From Methylobacterium sp. J-026 (GTDB lineage: Bacteria; Pseudomonadota; Alphaproteobacteria; Rhizobiales; Beijerinckiaceae), in contig NZ_JAKSYC010000050.1 in assembly GCF_022829585.1 (NCBI RefSeq), positions 1-64,000 of the forward strand: a stretch of DNA of 64,000 nucleotides, written 5' to 3'. The first letter of the stretch is position 1. Each line of letters opens with the position of its first letter. This document shows positions 53,691 to 61,817 of this stretch, piece after piece. Made by a program: the position numbers and the translations under genes. The notes beneath the pieces were generated by a model that was given only the letters and a program-made list of their open reading frames with translations, did not search any database and was not told where the DNA came from.

Positions 53691-53993
53691 CTACTGCGCG
53701 TAAACGTAGGTTGCGGGCACGGCGTATTCGTGCAGCAGGCGGCTGATGAACAGCAGCAGCAGGATCAGGATGATCGGCGAGATGTCGACGCCGCCGAGAT
53801 TGGGCAGCAGGTTGCGGATCGGCCGCAGCACCGGCTCGGTGATCCGGTAGAGCACCTCGCCGACCTGGGCGACGATGGGATTGCGCACGTTCACCACGTT
53901 GAACGCCACGAGCCAGCTCAGGACCGCGCTGGCGATGAGGACGTAGATGAAGAGCTGGACGACCGTGTCGAAGAGCCAGATCAGGGCGTTCAT
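53691..53993 (-). CDS. YggT family membrane protein
   Basis: A 100-residue protein with two hydrophobic regions (about 9-30 and 70-90) and the YggT signature LYRITEPVLRPIRNLLPNLG followed by GGVDISPIILILLL. The family is linked to membrane integrity and osmotic tolerance. The start codon at 53993 is followed by MNALIWLFDTVVQ. It lies just upstream of mch. Confidence 0.93.
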   Translation of the reverse strand: MNALIWLFDTVVQLFIYVLIASAVLSWLVAFNVVNVRNPIVAQVGEVLYRITEPVLRPIRNLLPNLGGVDISPIILILLLLFISRLLHEYAVPATYVYAQ

Positions 53994-54115
53994 GCGGGTC
54001 CGCGTACTATCCTCGGGGCACCCGCGTCCCAGCGCCGGATCGGCGCGCGGCGGGCGACGGTGAAACAGGAATTGACAGGCTGAGCCGCCCGCGCCTACAA
54101 GGCCGGCGCCTCGAC

Positions 54116-54191
54116 GGGGCTGTAGCTCAGATGGGAGAGCGCCGCAATCGCACTGCGGAGGTCAGGGGTTCGATTCCCCTCAGCTCCACCA
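54116..54191 (+). tRNA. tRNA-Ala (CGC anticodon)
   Basis: A full cloverleaf. Acceptor GGGGCTG pairs with CAGCTCC, the D arm is GCTCAGATGGGAGAGC, the anticodon stem CCGCA/TGCGG has loop ATCGCAC giving anticodon CGC, and the T arm AGGGG-TTCGATT-CCCCT is followed by an encoded ACCA. It reads GCG. Its 3' end is the likely insertion point of the downstream island. Confidence 0.95.
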
Positions 54192-54221
54192 GGCAGTTTT
54201 GAGAAACTGCGTGCCTGGTGG
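54186..54221. repeat. Strong hairpin overlapping the tRNA-Ala 3' end
   Basis: CCACCAGG at 54186-54193 pairs with CCTGGTGG at 54214-54221, and inside it GCAGTTT pairs with AAACTGC around a TGAG loop. The left arm includes the tRNA CCA end. It may be a processing/termination structure or an attachment-site junction. No T-run follows. Confidence 0.55.
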
Positions 54222-54522
54222 TCGATACGAAAAGCGCCGCGGTGTCCGCGACTTAGCCGCGTCTCCACGACGATATGCCAGTCTCTGCCCCGCCAGACCT
54301 CGGATTGGCTGCTGAACGAGACCGCCGTCTCCGCTGGTGTCAAACCCGTTTCCGCGCACAGGATTGATGACGGATACATAGGTCGTTCGCCGCGGGCGCA
54401 CGGCGATGCGAGCGCGAGCGGCCGACGACGACGCAAGGATGGTGGCGCTGAAGTTCGGCTCAGATGGCAGGGGATTGGATCGCCCGGCGATGGCCCCGGA
54501 GCGCGCCGACGCGGTGATGCGC

Positions 54523-56148
54523 TCACAAGCCCAGGGCGCGCTCCTGCTCCGCCCAGGATGCCGGCAGCTCGGCCAGATGCCGGACGCCGATGCCGCGCGG
54601 CAAGCGCCCGTCGACGATGGCCCGCACGATCCGCGGGGCGAGATGGGCGAGCGGCAACACCATTCGCACCGCGCGCTCGCTGCAGCCCTCGCGTAGGGCG
54701 ATGGCCGCGGTACCTGCCGCCTGCGCCGCGACGAGGTCGTCGACCCAGCTGCGGCTGCGAGCGATGGCCGTGAGGATGCGCGCGCGGTCCTCGACCTTCA
54801 TCGGTCGCAAGCCATCTCGCTCAACCCCCGGGGGCACGACGATCTCCCGGCGCCGGCGATACCCCGCCGGCGACCAGGGGATGCGGATCGGATCACTCTC
54901 GTGCCCATCGACCAGCTCGATCAGCAGCGCGTCGGGATGGACCGTCACCCGCGCGAGGTGGGTCGCGATCACCTCGGCGTCACTGAGGCTCTCGGAGGCC
55001 GGAGCGGATGGCGATGCGGACGCGGCGGTCGAGAGAAGCGTCGCGCGCAGCGCCTGGACTACGCTGGCCTCGAGCGCGTGGGCGGCGATGCGCTGGACCG
55101 CGCAGGCTGGCCGTCCCCGGACCGCCGCCCGGCTGACGTAGTACCGGTAGCGCCGCGCGCCCTTGGCCGTGTGGCTTGGGGTCATCGCTTGGCCATGCTC
55201 GTCCCGGATGCGCCCAAAAAGCAGGTGCGCGCCCTCCCGCCGCCGGGCGGTATGTGCGTGATGGTTGGCTGCCAGCTGCGCCTGCACCGCGTCGAACGCC
55301 GCCGGTTCGACGAGGCCAACGTGCTGGCCCTCGTGCACGTGGCCCCGGTGACCAAGCCGGCCGACGTAGATCGGGTTGGCGAGGATCTTATACAGGTGCC
55401 CGCGGGTGAACGTCCCGCCCCCGACCGACTTACCCTTGCCGTCTCGGCGCTCGGGCACGCGGATGCCGGTGGCCTCCAGTTCGGCGTGCAGCGCGCTGAC
55501 CGTGCCGAGCGCGCGGTAGCGGGCGAAGATCGCGCGCACGACCTCGGCCTGGTCCTCGACGATGTGCAGCGCGCGCGCCTCGACGCGGTAGCCCAGCGGC
55601 ACCACCCCGCCCATCCAGATGCCCTTGCGCTTGGACGCGGCGATCTTGTCGCGGATGCGCTCGCCGGTGACCTCGCGCTCGAACTGGGCGAACGAGAGGA
55701 GGACGTTGAGGGTGAGGCGCCCCATGCTGGTGGTGGTGTTGAACGCCTGGGTCACCGACACGAACGAGGTGCCATGCGCGTCGAACAGCTCGACGAGCTT
55801 GGCGAAGTCGGCCAGCGCGCGGGTGAGGCGGTCGACCTTGTACACGACGATGACATCGACCCGGTGGCCGCGCACGGCGTCGAGAAGGCGCTGCAGCGCG
55901 GGACGGTCGAGAGTGCCGCCGGAGTAGCCGCCGTCGTCGTAGCGTTCGGGCAGGAGACGCCAGCCCTCGTGGGCCTGGCTTCTCACGTAGGCTTCGGCAG
56001 CCTCGCGCTGGTTGTCCAGCGAGTTGAACTCCTGCTCCAGCCCGTGCTCGGTCGAGACCCGAGTGTAGATCGCGCAGCGCAGCGCCGGGCGGGAGCCTGA
56101 GGGGGTATGCTGTGCAGCGTTCGCCGAACGACGCAATTTAGCGCTCAC
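54523..56148 (-). CDS. Large serine recombinase
   Basis: A 541-residue site-specific recombinase. The resolvase domain (about 24-165) has the nucleophile Ser32 in AIYTRVSTEHGLEQEFNSLD and the Arg motif VVYKVDRLTRALADFAKL. A recombinase domain follows (about 185-290, MGGVVPLGYRVEARALHIVE, YKILANPIYVGRLGHRGHVH), then a zinc-ribbon-like region and a C-terminal part. It resembles integrases of phages and islands in alphaproteobacteria. A GTG start overlaps the DUF2924 stop (GTGA). It would integrate or excise the island at an att site. Confidence 0.9.
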   Translation of the reverse strand: MSAKLRRSANAAQHTPSGSRPALRCAIYTRVSTEHGLEQEFNSLDNQREAAEAYVRSQAHEGWRLLPERYDDGGYSGGTLDRPALQRLLDAVRGHRVDVIVVYKVDRLTRALADFAKLVELFDAHGTSFVSVTQAFNTTTSMGRLTLNVLLSFAQFEREVTGERIRDKIAASKRKGIWMGGVVPLGYRVEARALHIVEDQAEVVRAIFARYRALGTVSALHAELEATGIRVPERRDGKGKSVGGGTFTRGHLYKILANPIYVGRLGHRGHVHEGQHVGLVEPAAFDAVQAQLAANHHAHTARRREGAHLLFGRIRDEHGQAMTPSHTAKGARRYRYYVSRAAVRGRPACAVQRIAAHALEASVVQALRATLLSTAASASPSAPASESLSDAEVIATHLARVTVHPDALLIELVDGHESDPIRIPWSPAGYRRRREIVVPPGVERDGLRPMKVEDRARILTAIARSRSWVDDLVAAQAAGTAAIALREGCSERAVRMVLPLAHLAPRIVRAIVDGRLPRGIGVRHLAELPASWAEQERALGL

Positions 56149-56747
56149 GCTGGGGCCCTCCCCTCAACCCTTTCTCGCCCGGCCTCCGTCGCCGCCTCGG
56201 CCCGCTCGCGCAGGCCGAAGAAGCGGGGGCCGTTCCACTTGGTGCCGGTGATGGCGTGGGCGACGCGGGACAGGCTGGGGTAGGTCGCCCCATCCCAGGC
56301 GTAGCCGACGTCGAGCACGGTGACGGTGTGCATCCGCCCGCGCCACTCGCGCGACAGCTGTACGCCGGGGGTGTGCCCGCGCCGGTCCGGCACCGGGACG
56401 GCGATGGCGGTCGGGGTGACCGCGGCGCCAGGTTCAGACGTGACACGTCCGGCCCCCGTCCCCCGCCCGGCCGCGAAACGGCCGAGAGCTTGCGCGGTGT
56501 CGCGGTCGAGGCCGCCCAACGCGCGAATCTGGAGACGGTGGGCGAGGATACGGGCGCGCAGGGCGGGGGAGAGGCCGGGCGGAGCGGCGGAACCGAAGTC
56601 CCGCCGCCAGCGCCGGGTGAGGCTGGCGGCGTCGAGGCCGGCCAGCTCGTCGAGCGCGGCGGCGAGCCGGTCGGCGGCGGGGGCAGCCCCCGTCCCGACC
56701 ACCGCCGCCATCGACTGCGCCGCGGCGGGCGTGCGCTCCCCGCCCAT
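56145..56747 (-). CDS. DUF2924 domain protein
   Basis: A 200-residue protein. The N-terminal helical part LAALDELAGLDAASLTRRWR, then PPGLSPALRARILAHRLQIR, is typical of DUF2924. The C-terminal part GVQLSREWRGRMHTVTVLDV, then GYAWDGATYPSLSRVAHAIT and GTKWNGPRFFGLRE, resembles a small DNA-binding or RAMA-like fold. The family almost always sits directly before a large serine recombinase, as here, which suggests an accessory recombination factor (inference from context). It overlaps both neighbours by 1-4 bases. Confidence 0.88.
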   Translation of the reverse strand: MGGERTPAAAQSMAAVVGTGAAPAADRLAAALDELAGLDAASLTRRWRRDFGSAAPPGLSPALRARILAHRLQIRALGGLDRDTAQALGRFAAGRGTGAGRVTSEPGAAVTPTAIAVPVPDRRGHTPGVQLSREWRGRMHTVTVLDVGYAWDGATYPSLSRVAHAITGTKWNGPRFFGLRERAEAATEAGRERVEGRAPA

Positions 56748-57361
56748 CAGGCTGCCGCCGGGGTTGCGCCAGCGGCCTCGGCCGCCGGCGTGCGTCGGGG
56801 CTTGCGCGCCCGGGGCGGGGCGGGGACCGGGGTCACAGGCGCAGGAATGCGGTAGGCGGTGGCGGCGTCGGGGCGGGCGGCCTTGAGCAGCGCTTGCCCG
56901 CCGGTACGGATTCGCGAGAGGGCGGCGCGGGTCGTGTGGGGCAGCCAGCCGGTGGCCGCGGTCAGCTCGGACAGCGTCGCTCCCTGCTCGCGCTTCAGCA
57001 GCGCCAACACCTGCGCCTTCTTGCTCGAGATCGCAGTACCGGCGGGATCGGTAGGTGTGGCGGCAGGGGCACCCGCGACCACCTTGGCGGCGCGCGGCGG
57101 CTTGGGCGGGGCGAGGCCGATGGCCCGGTATCCCGCGGGGGTGAGGCGGTGCGGGCCACCCGCCTCGGCGGGTGCAATCACAAGGCCATCGCGCAGGAAG
57201 CGGCCGAGCAGCCGCGCGTGGGTGGCGGGCTTCATCGCGGCGGGGCGCGTTAGGCGGCCTCCGTCCGCAGCGGCGGCCTGCAGCAAGCCAGCTTCGGTCC
57301 GGTTCAGGGGGACGGTCGTTGGGGCGGCGGCGGTGATGGCAGCGGCATTCGTGGCGGTCAT
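56747..57361 (-). CDS. DUF3489 domain protein
   Basis: A 204-residue protein. The C-terminal DUF3489 winged-helix-like module is SSKKAQVLALLKREQGATLS, then ELTAATGWLPHTTRAALSRI. Before it, a separate helical module (LLQAAAADGGRLTRPAAM) looks like a second winged helix. Low-complexity Pro/Ala linkers join the parts. First gene of the DUF3489-DUF2924-recombinase operon. A DNA-binding role is likely from the folds; the target is unknown. Confidence 0.88.
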   Translation of the reverse strand: MTATNAAAITAAAPTTVPLNRTEAGLLQAAAADGGRLTRPAAMKPATHARLLGRFLRDGLVIAPAEAGGPHRLTPAGYRAIGLAPPKPPRAAKVVAGAPAATPTDPAGTAISSKKAQVLALLKREQGATLSELTAATGWLPHTTRAALSRIRTGGQALLKAARPDAATAYRIPAPVTPVPAPPRARKPRRTPAAEAAGATPAAA

Positions 57362-57497
57362 GGTGATCGTCTCCGTGGCGGCGGGCGAGCCCCGCCACCG
57401 GCCTGACCCCGCGATCGGCTCCGCGACGGGCCGGCGGGGTGAAGCGAGGAGACCGCGTGTGGCGATCGCATGGGGACGGCCGCGCGCGAACAGACGG

Positions 57498-57764
57498 TTA
57501 GTCGCCGGGAGCGGTGGCCTCGGCGACCTTTCGGTTGATGTGGCCGATGAGACAGATGGCGCCGTGCAGGGTCTTGGCCTCGCTGAGGGGGACGTCGAGG
57601 TCGAGGACGATGCGCACGGCCTCGCGCTCGGAGTCGGCGCAGACCAGGGCGGCCTTGGCGAGGGCGGCGGCCTCGGTCAGGCGGGCGCTGATGGCGGTCT
57701 CGCCCGCGGCCACGCTCTGGCTGGTCTCGTTCGTATCCGCCCGACCCGTAGTCGTCTCGCTCAT
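57498..57764 (-). CDS. Hypothetical protein
   Basis: An 88-residue soluble, mostly helical and acidic protein (LTEAAALAKAALVCADSERE, then VRIVLDLDVPLSEAKTLHGA). It is upstream of the DUF3489 operon on the same strand, separated by 136 bases. No domain was recognised. Codon use fits coding sequence. Confidence 0.55.
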   Translation of the reverse strand: MSETTTGRADTNETSQSVAAGETAISARLTEAAALAKAALVCADSEREAVRIVLDLDVPLSEAKTLHGAICLIGHINRKVAEATAPGD

Positions 57765-58225
57765 ACCGTCACCCCAAGCGCGTGGCTGCCTCGGCCCGCG
57801 GCTGCGTCGGGCCGCTCAGCACACACGCTCTGTTGGCGGCGACAGTCCAGTCGGAAGTACGGGATCGCGCCGACATTCGCGACGTAGCGCGGGAATGCCT
57901 CCGGCAACGCGAAAAATTGACGCGAAGCCGCGGTCTGGAATGGCAGGGTTTGGCCGAAAGCCGCCGGTCCGCTTTCTGGCGCGCGATGACCTAACCGGAC
58001 ATTCCCCGTTTACAGCCGCGTTTTGTCGACACTTGAAAGGCCGACACGCTTTGCCGTCAGAAAATAGCCCTTTCAGGCGCTCGCCAACAGGCACAAGATT
58101 TTCGTCAGGAAAACGATCGTTTTCCGTGCACGACCGATCGTGTTACCCGCCGTTGCGTTCCAATATGGCTTGCGCAATGGAACGACGTAGCTGGAACTGA
58201 GCCGTGCCGTGCACCCGCGGCGCCT

Positions 58226-58690
58226 GGGCCTGTCGCAAAGGCGATAACGCCGGTTTTCACGAGTTATTAGCCCTACCTGCCCAGCTGGCCGCCTCCGCCT
58301 CTGAGCCATCCCATGATCCTTAACGCACCTGACCTCAAGTTGAAATGAGAAGCCGGCGGCGACTTCAGAGGCCGGCACTTCGAGGCCAGCCTGATCGTGC
58401 AGGCGGTGTCCTGGTACCTGCACTACGCGCTCAGCTACCGCAGTATCGGAGAGATGCTCCCGGAACGTGGCATGAAGATGGATCACTCCACCATCAACCG
58501 TGGGGTGCTGGCCTACGCGCCACCATCGAGCACCGCCTACGCCAGTTCCGCAAGCCGAACTGCAGGTCTATGCGCGTGGACGGAACCTACATCCGCGTCC
58601 GGGACCAATGGCGGGATCTCTAACCGCGCCATCGACAAGCACGGCGAGGCAGTCGACTTCCTGCTCAGCCGTGGCGCTGCCTGCTAGGTT
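58226..58690 (+). mobile_element. Decayed IS6-family insertion sequence
   Basis: A transposase fragment reads DFRGRHFEASLIVQAVSWYL, then LSYRSIGEMLPERGMKMDHS in one frame. It continues FRKPNCRSMRVDGTYIRVRD in a second frame and returns with NRAIDKHGEAVDFLLSR, so two frameshifts are present. The WYL..YSLSYR..E, VDET/VDGTY and RA.D..G...DFLLS pieces are IS6/IS26 hallmarks. GGGCCTGTCGCAAA at 58226-58239 resembles the IS6 terminal repeat (GGCTCTGTTGCAAA-type). The C-terminal catalytic part and right end are missing, so it cannot move. Confidence 0.75.
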
Positions 58691-59057
58691 AGATCCCGAC
58701 GCTCACCGCGCCCGCTTCCGCTGCCTGTCTCACGGTGGCTCCGCTCCGAAGCGCCATGGCTATCGCGGTCGACGTGGTGTCGACGGCAAGTGCCCGATCC
58801 TCTCCGTGGTCATAGGGGCTATTCTCGCCGGAACTCAGCCTTGCGTGATAATAGTCCGGGAAACTCTTATCCATCCGCAGCTTCAGCATGTTTGTGGCAG
58901 CATGATAGTCGTCCTCGAAATTCCTAGCCTTTGCCGATGTTTCCCCGACGTAAACCCCCGCCTCTTTCTCCTTAGCCATAGAGGTGCTTCTTTGCTCATC
59001 TCCGCTGCCGAGGAAGCACTGAATGATCATGGAGATCAGCCAACTGATGATGTTCAT
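58689..59057 (-). CDS. Small membrane-anchored protein of unknown function (island gene)
   Basis: A 122-residue protein. The N-terminal helix (NIISWLISMIIQCFLG) can anchor it; the rest is polar (EKEAGVYVGETSAKARNFED, then DYHAATNMLKLRMDKSFPDY) and mostly helical. AGGAG lies seven bases before the ATG at 59057, a strong ribosome site. Its 3' end abuts the IS6 remnant, which may have trimmed a larger gene. No family was recognised. Confidence 0.65.
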   Translation of the reverse strand: MNIISWLISMIIQCFLGSGDEQRSTSMAKEKEAGVYVGETSAKARNFEDDYHAATNMLKLRMDKSFPDYYHARLSSGENSPYDHGEDRALAVDTTSTAIAMALRSGATVRQAAEAGAVSVGI

Positions 59058-59173
59058 CGGGGGGCTCCTGAGCGGGCAGCAGCGGATGCGCCCTGTCATA
59101 GAAGACAACGCATCCCGACAGGCTTCGGACGCCGAGGTGATGTCATGACCGCCACTCACCGGGAGGCCTGCTG

Positions 59174-59533
59174 ATGTCCGAGACTGCCCGCATGCCCCAT
59201 CCCGGCCAGACCTCGGCCGAGCGCCGCGCCCTCGACCGGATCGGCTGCGGCAAGTCCCCGGGCTGCTCGGCAAAGACGCTGAAGGCCCTGCTCGATGCCG
59301 GTCTGATCGTCGACCACGGCGGAGAAGTCCGGCGCGACGCCTTCGGGCTCTACAAAGTACCGTCCTATGGCATGCCGCTCCCGGTCCACTACCAGTGGTG
59401 CAGCGCCGCCGCCTTCACCGACGAGGAGATGGAAGCGTTCGAGGCCGAGATGTGCGCCAGCCATGACCGCCTCGCGCCAGCGCGCCCGCGAGTGGGAAAT
59501 TTTGGCATCAAGCCGGTGCAGCAAGCCCGATGA
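59174..59533 (+). CDS. Hypothetical protein, winged-helix-like (island gene)
   Basis: A 119-residue soluble protein. CSAKTLKALLDAGLIVDHGG followed by EVRRDAFGLYKVPSYGMPLP resembles the winged-helix pattern of small regulators (helix, then an edge hairpin). GGGAGG lies seven bases before the ATG. It is divergent from the membrane-anchored gene at 58689. Function unknown. Confidence 0.65.
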   Translation: MSETARMPHPGQTSAERRALDRIGCGKSPGCSAKTLKALLDAGLIVDHGGEVRRDAFGLYKVPSYGMPLPVHYQWCSAAAFTDEEMEAFEAEMCASHDRLAPARPRVGNFGIKPVQQAR

Positions 59534-59559
59534 CGTCCAGCGAGTACCGCAACATCCCT

Positions 59560-59802
59560 CTACAGGATGCGCAGACCTCGGGCCGCGATCTCTGTTGGCA
59601 CACCGCGACGCTTAGGTCGCCTCGTTCGCGCTTGCCGCTTCACGTGAGCCTTGATCTCGCTTCTCGTTCGCCGAGGTTCGCGGTGCTGACTTGCGGTCCA
59701 GGCGTAGTTCATCACCACCGTAAGCAGCATGGCGTTCTGGACCATTCTCGCGTTCAGCCGAAGTGCTTCATCGGCCAACCGGCCCATCTCGTCGTAGAAC
59801 AT
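59560..59802 (-). CDS. Small basic protein of unknown function (island gene)
   Basis: An 80-residue protein: an N-terminal helix with a hydrophobic patch (LNARMVQNAMLLTVVMNYAW) and a very basic tail (RRTRSEIKAHVKRQARTRRP). GGAG lies six bases before the ATG at 59802. A GTG at 59859, overlapping the stop of the upstream gene, gives a 99-residue alternative. It is paired with the gene at 59856. The small, coupled layout recalls toxin-antitoxin or regulator pairs, without family evidence. Confidence 0.55.
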   Translation of the reverse strand: MFYDEMGRLADEALRLNARMVQNAMLLTVVMNYAWTASQHREPRRTRSEIKAHVKRQARTRRPKRRGVPTEIAARGLRIL

Positions 59803-59855
59803 TTTTTTCTCCGATCTGGGCTCTGGCAGTTGAGGCGCCCCGAGATCCAATCCGC

Positions 59856-60113
59856 TCACGCGACGGCGTATGTGAACGGCCCGTCCTGCGGCCCAACTTG
59901 GGTTCGATCCCCGAGAACTCTTCGGCCAGAGGCGATGATCTGGACAGTCTGTCGGCTATCGCAGGCAGTCCGCGCCATGACCTCTAAATCGCGCAGATAT
60001 GAGACTAGCAACCCGTGTGGAACCTCATCTGTGTTAAGAGCCTCGCCTACTTTGGACGACACCTTACGCTCAAGCTCGGTCCAGAAATCTGCCGAAATTA
60101 ACATTTCTTGCAT
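59856..60113 (-). CDS. Small protein of unknown function (island gene)
   Basis: An 85-residue soluble, helical protein (FWTELERKVSSKVGEALNTD, then VSYLRDLEVMARTACDSRQT). The ATG at 60113 has GGGGAG eight bases upstream and is preferred over a GTG at 60158. The stop overlaps the alternative start of the next gene on this strand. No domain was recognised. Confidence 0.55.
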   Translation of the reverse strand: MQEMLISADFWTELERKVSSKVGEALNTDEVPHGLLVSYLRDLEVMARTACDSRQTVQIIASGRRVLGDRTQVGPQDGPFTYAVA

Positions 60114-60203
60114 TGTGACAACTCCCCGACGCGAAAATGTCAGGTTGATTTCTTGCACCTTTATTTGATGCCCATCCGGTCAAATGACAGTTGGAGTGAT
60201 TAA

Positions 60204-60464
60204 ATGCGTAACGCTACTGTTCGCGACGAAGTCGCCTTCGCCGCCGGTATCAAGCCGGTCCGGCAGACGGCGCTGACCGCCGCCGTCACCCTGGAGACCC
60301 ATGAGGGCTCAACCTGTGTCCGGGATTGTACCGCCATCCAGGCGTTGCAAGACTTCGCCGAAGATCTTGATGTTCCGGTGCTCGGCCACCTGAAACCTCG
60401 GTGGGCAGATTGCAGCCACACGAGGCTTATACCGATTGACCCGCCACCCACTTCTCGCGGGTGA
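60204..60464 (+). CDS. Hypothetical protein (island gene)
   Basis: An 86-residue soluble protein beginning MRNATVRDEVAFAAGIKPVR, with two Cys residues (STCVRDCTAIQ). GGAG seven bases before the ATG supports translation. It is divergent from the gene at 59856. No homologue was recognised. Confidence 0.5.
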   Translation: MRNATVRDEVAFAAGIKPVRQTALTAAVTLETHEGSTCVRDCTAIQALQDFAEDLDVPVLGHLKPRWADCSHTRLIPIDPPPTSRG

Positions 60465-60481
60465 CGGGGCGAAATGAGTGA

Positions 60482-60814
60482 TTAGCGACCCATGCTGCCG
60501 GACGAGCTGCCGGTTCCCTTACCCATCGAACCAGACGTTCCGGTCGAGCCGGTGCTCGTCGATCCAGAGTTGCCCGCACCCATGCGGCCCCCCGTGCCGC
60601 TCCCGTTGTTCATCTGACCGCCGGTGCTCATGCCGGTGCCAGATCCACTACCTGCACCCATCGAGCCGCCTGTTCCTGTGGAACCGCCGCTCATGCCAGT
60701 TCCGGCACCACCTGCACCGCCGCCGGCAGCTCCGCCCTGGGCGAGAGCAAAGCTAGCGCCGCCGGTAAGCAGAGCTGCAGCGATCAAGGGAACGCATAAA
60801 TTTCTGACGTTCAT
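60482..60814 (-). CDS. Secreted Gly/Ser/Thr/Met-rich low-complexity protein
   Basis: A 110-residue protein with a clear signal peptide (NLCVPLIAAALLTGGASFALA) and a mature region made almost entirely of Gly, Ser, Thr and Met (GTGMSGGSTGTGGSMGAGSG). Such repeats lack a fold and may be a surface or metal-associated peptide. Similar low-complexity exported proteins are frequent in Methylobacterium (general knowledge, function unknown). The ribosome site is weak. Confidence 0.7.
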   Translation of the reverse strand: MNVRNLCVPLIAAALLTGGASFALAQGGAAGGGAGGAGTGMSGGSTGTGGSMGAGSGSGTGMSTGGQMNNGSGTGGRMGAGNSGSTSTGSTGTSGSMGKGTGSSSGSMGR

Positions 60815-60880
60815 CTCAAAACCCAACTTTTGTTTGTAAGTAGATCCCAGACAGGATCTTGCCCAATAAACTATCAGCAT

Positions 60881-60900
60881 CAGGAAATGTTCCTGTTTTT
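60881..60900 (+). terminator. Possible intrinsic terminator
   Basis: CAGGAA/TTCCTG stem around an ATG loop at 60881-60895, followed by five T residues. It is short and sits upstream of the minus-strand secreted protein gene. It may end a transcript from the plus strand. Weak. Confidence 0.3.
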
Positions 60901-60996
60901 CGTAAGCCTCACATTGTTGAAAGATGGTGCTAAACTGAGCTTGAACTAACCTATGTGAAAGTACGGCTCTGCCACCGGTCTAGGTCCAAACATTGG

Positions 60997-61524
60997 TTAC
61001 GAGACGCGCCGTACCTTTGTAGCCGTCCACGCCCCACCCCGAGCGGTCGGGATGCCCCGCGCGTTCAGCGCCGCCGCGATCTGGCGCAGCGGGACCGCGC
61101 CCTCGGCCCGCACGGCGGCTATCACTGGGGCGAGGTCCCGGGCCCGCTCCTCGGGCCGCCGGGTCTGTCGCGCCCGCCCGCGCACTTGGCCGGCCTCCCG
61201 GTTCGATAGGTTCTCCGGCTTGCCTAGGTGCACGCCGTGCGCCTTGGCGGCCGCCAGCGCGGCTTTGGTGCGGGCCGAGATCATCTTGCGCTCGGCCTGG
61301 GCGACCACGGCCATGATGCCGACCACCAATTGGTTCGCCTCGGGCATGTCGGCCGCCACGAACCGGACGCCGGCCTCCTGCAGGTTCAGCAGGAACGCCG
61401 CGTAACGGAACAGCCGGTCGAGCTTGGCGATGACCAGCGTGGCCCCGGGGAGCCGGCAGAGCGCCATGGCCTCCGCGAGGCGAGGGCGGTTGTCGCGGGA
61501 TCCGCTCTTAACCTCGACCAGTTG
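60997..61524 (-). pseudogene. 5'-truncated serine recombinase (resolvase/invertase family)
   Basis: From about 61524 the minus strand reads QLVEVKSGSRDNRPRLAEAM, then ATLVIAKLDRLFRYAAFLLN, VRFVAADMPEANQLVVGIMA and ISARTKAALAAAKAHGVHLG, ending with a C-terminal HTH-like part. This is a resolvase domain from its second third onward. The catalytic Ser region (Y.RVST) is absent, and sequence upstream of 61524 has no similarity, so the gene lost its 5' end and cannot cut DNA. An ATG at 61467 gives a 156-residue ORF. Confidence 0.8.
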
Positions 61525-61817
61525 TAATCGGGGCAGATTGCCGGGCGGTCAGGCCGTTGCGGCGTTTCTGACGAGCGTTTAACCGGATGAAACACCCGCC
61601 CGCGAGGGCGCCAGAGACACACAGAGGCTTCCCCGCGGCCGCGCTCGCGCCTATCTCAGGACTATCCGCTGCGGACGCGGTCGGGAGGTGCGCGAGGTCG
61701 GCGTGCAATCAGCCGGCAATCTTGGCCGGTCGTATAAGGCGGACTTACGGAACGTCCCGATCCTGTTCACGCTTGGACGCCCGTAGGCTGAGCCTCACCA
61801 AGTGACGACCAACCTAT

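Larger units (their letters stand above)
54192..61800. mobile_element. Putative genomic island inserted next to tRNA-Ala
   Basis: Downstream of the tRNA, gene content changes from core metabolism to a large serine recombinase with DUF2924/DUF3489 partners, a decayed IS6-family element, small orphan genes and a truncated second recombinase. Base composition becomes visibly less GC-rich from about 57.8 kb. No second copy of the tRNA 3' end was seen, so the right border is not defined and may lie beyond the window. Stretches 54222-54522 and 57765-58225 hold no recognisable gene. Confidence 0.55.

Noticed and set aside
54095..54526. Minus-strand ORF of 143 codons across the tRNA-Ala
   Set aside because: Its C-terminal EGNRTPDLRSAIAALSHLSY stretch is the translated antisense of the tRNA, a well-known annotation artefact.
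58073..58486. Minus-strand ORF of 137 codons over the IS6 remnant
   Set aside because: It is antisense to recognisable transposase fragments and has no ribosome site.
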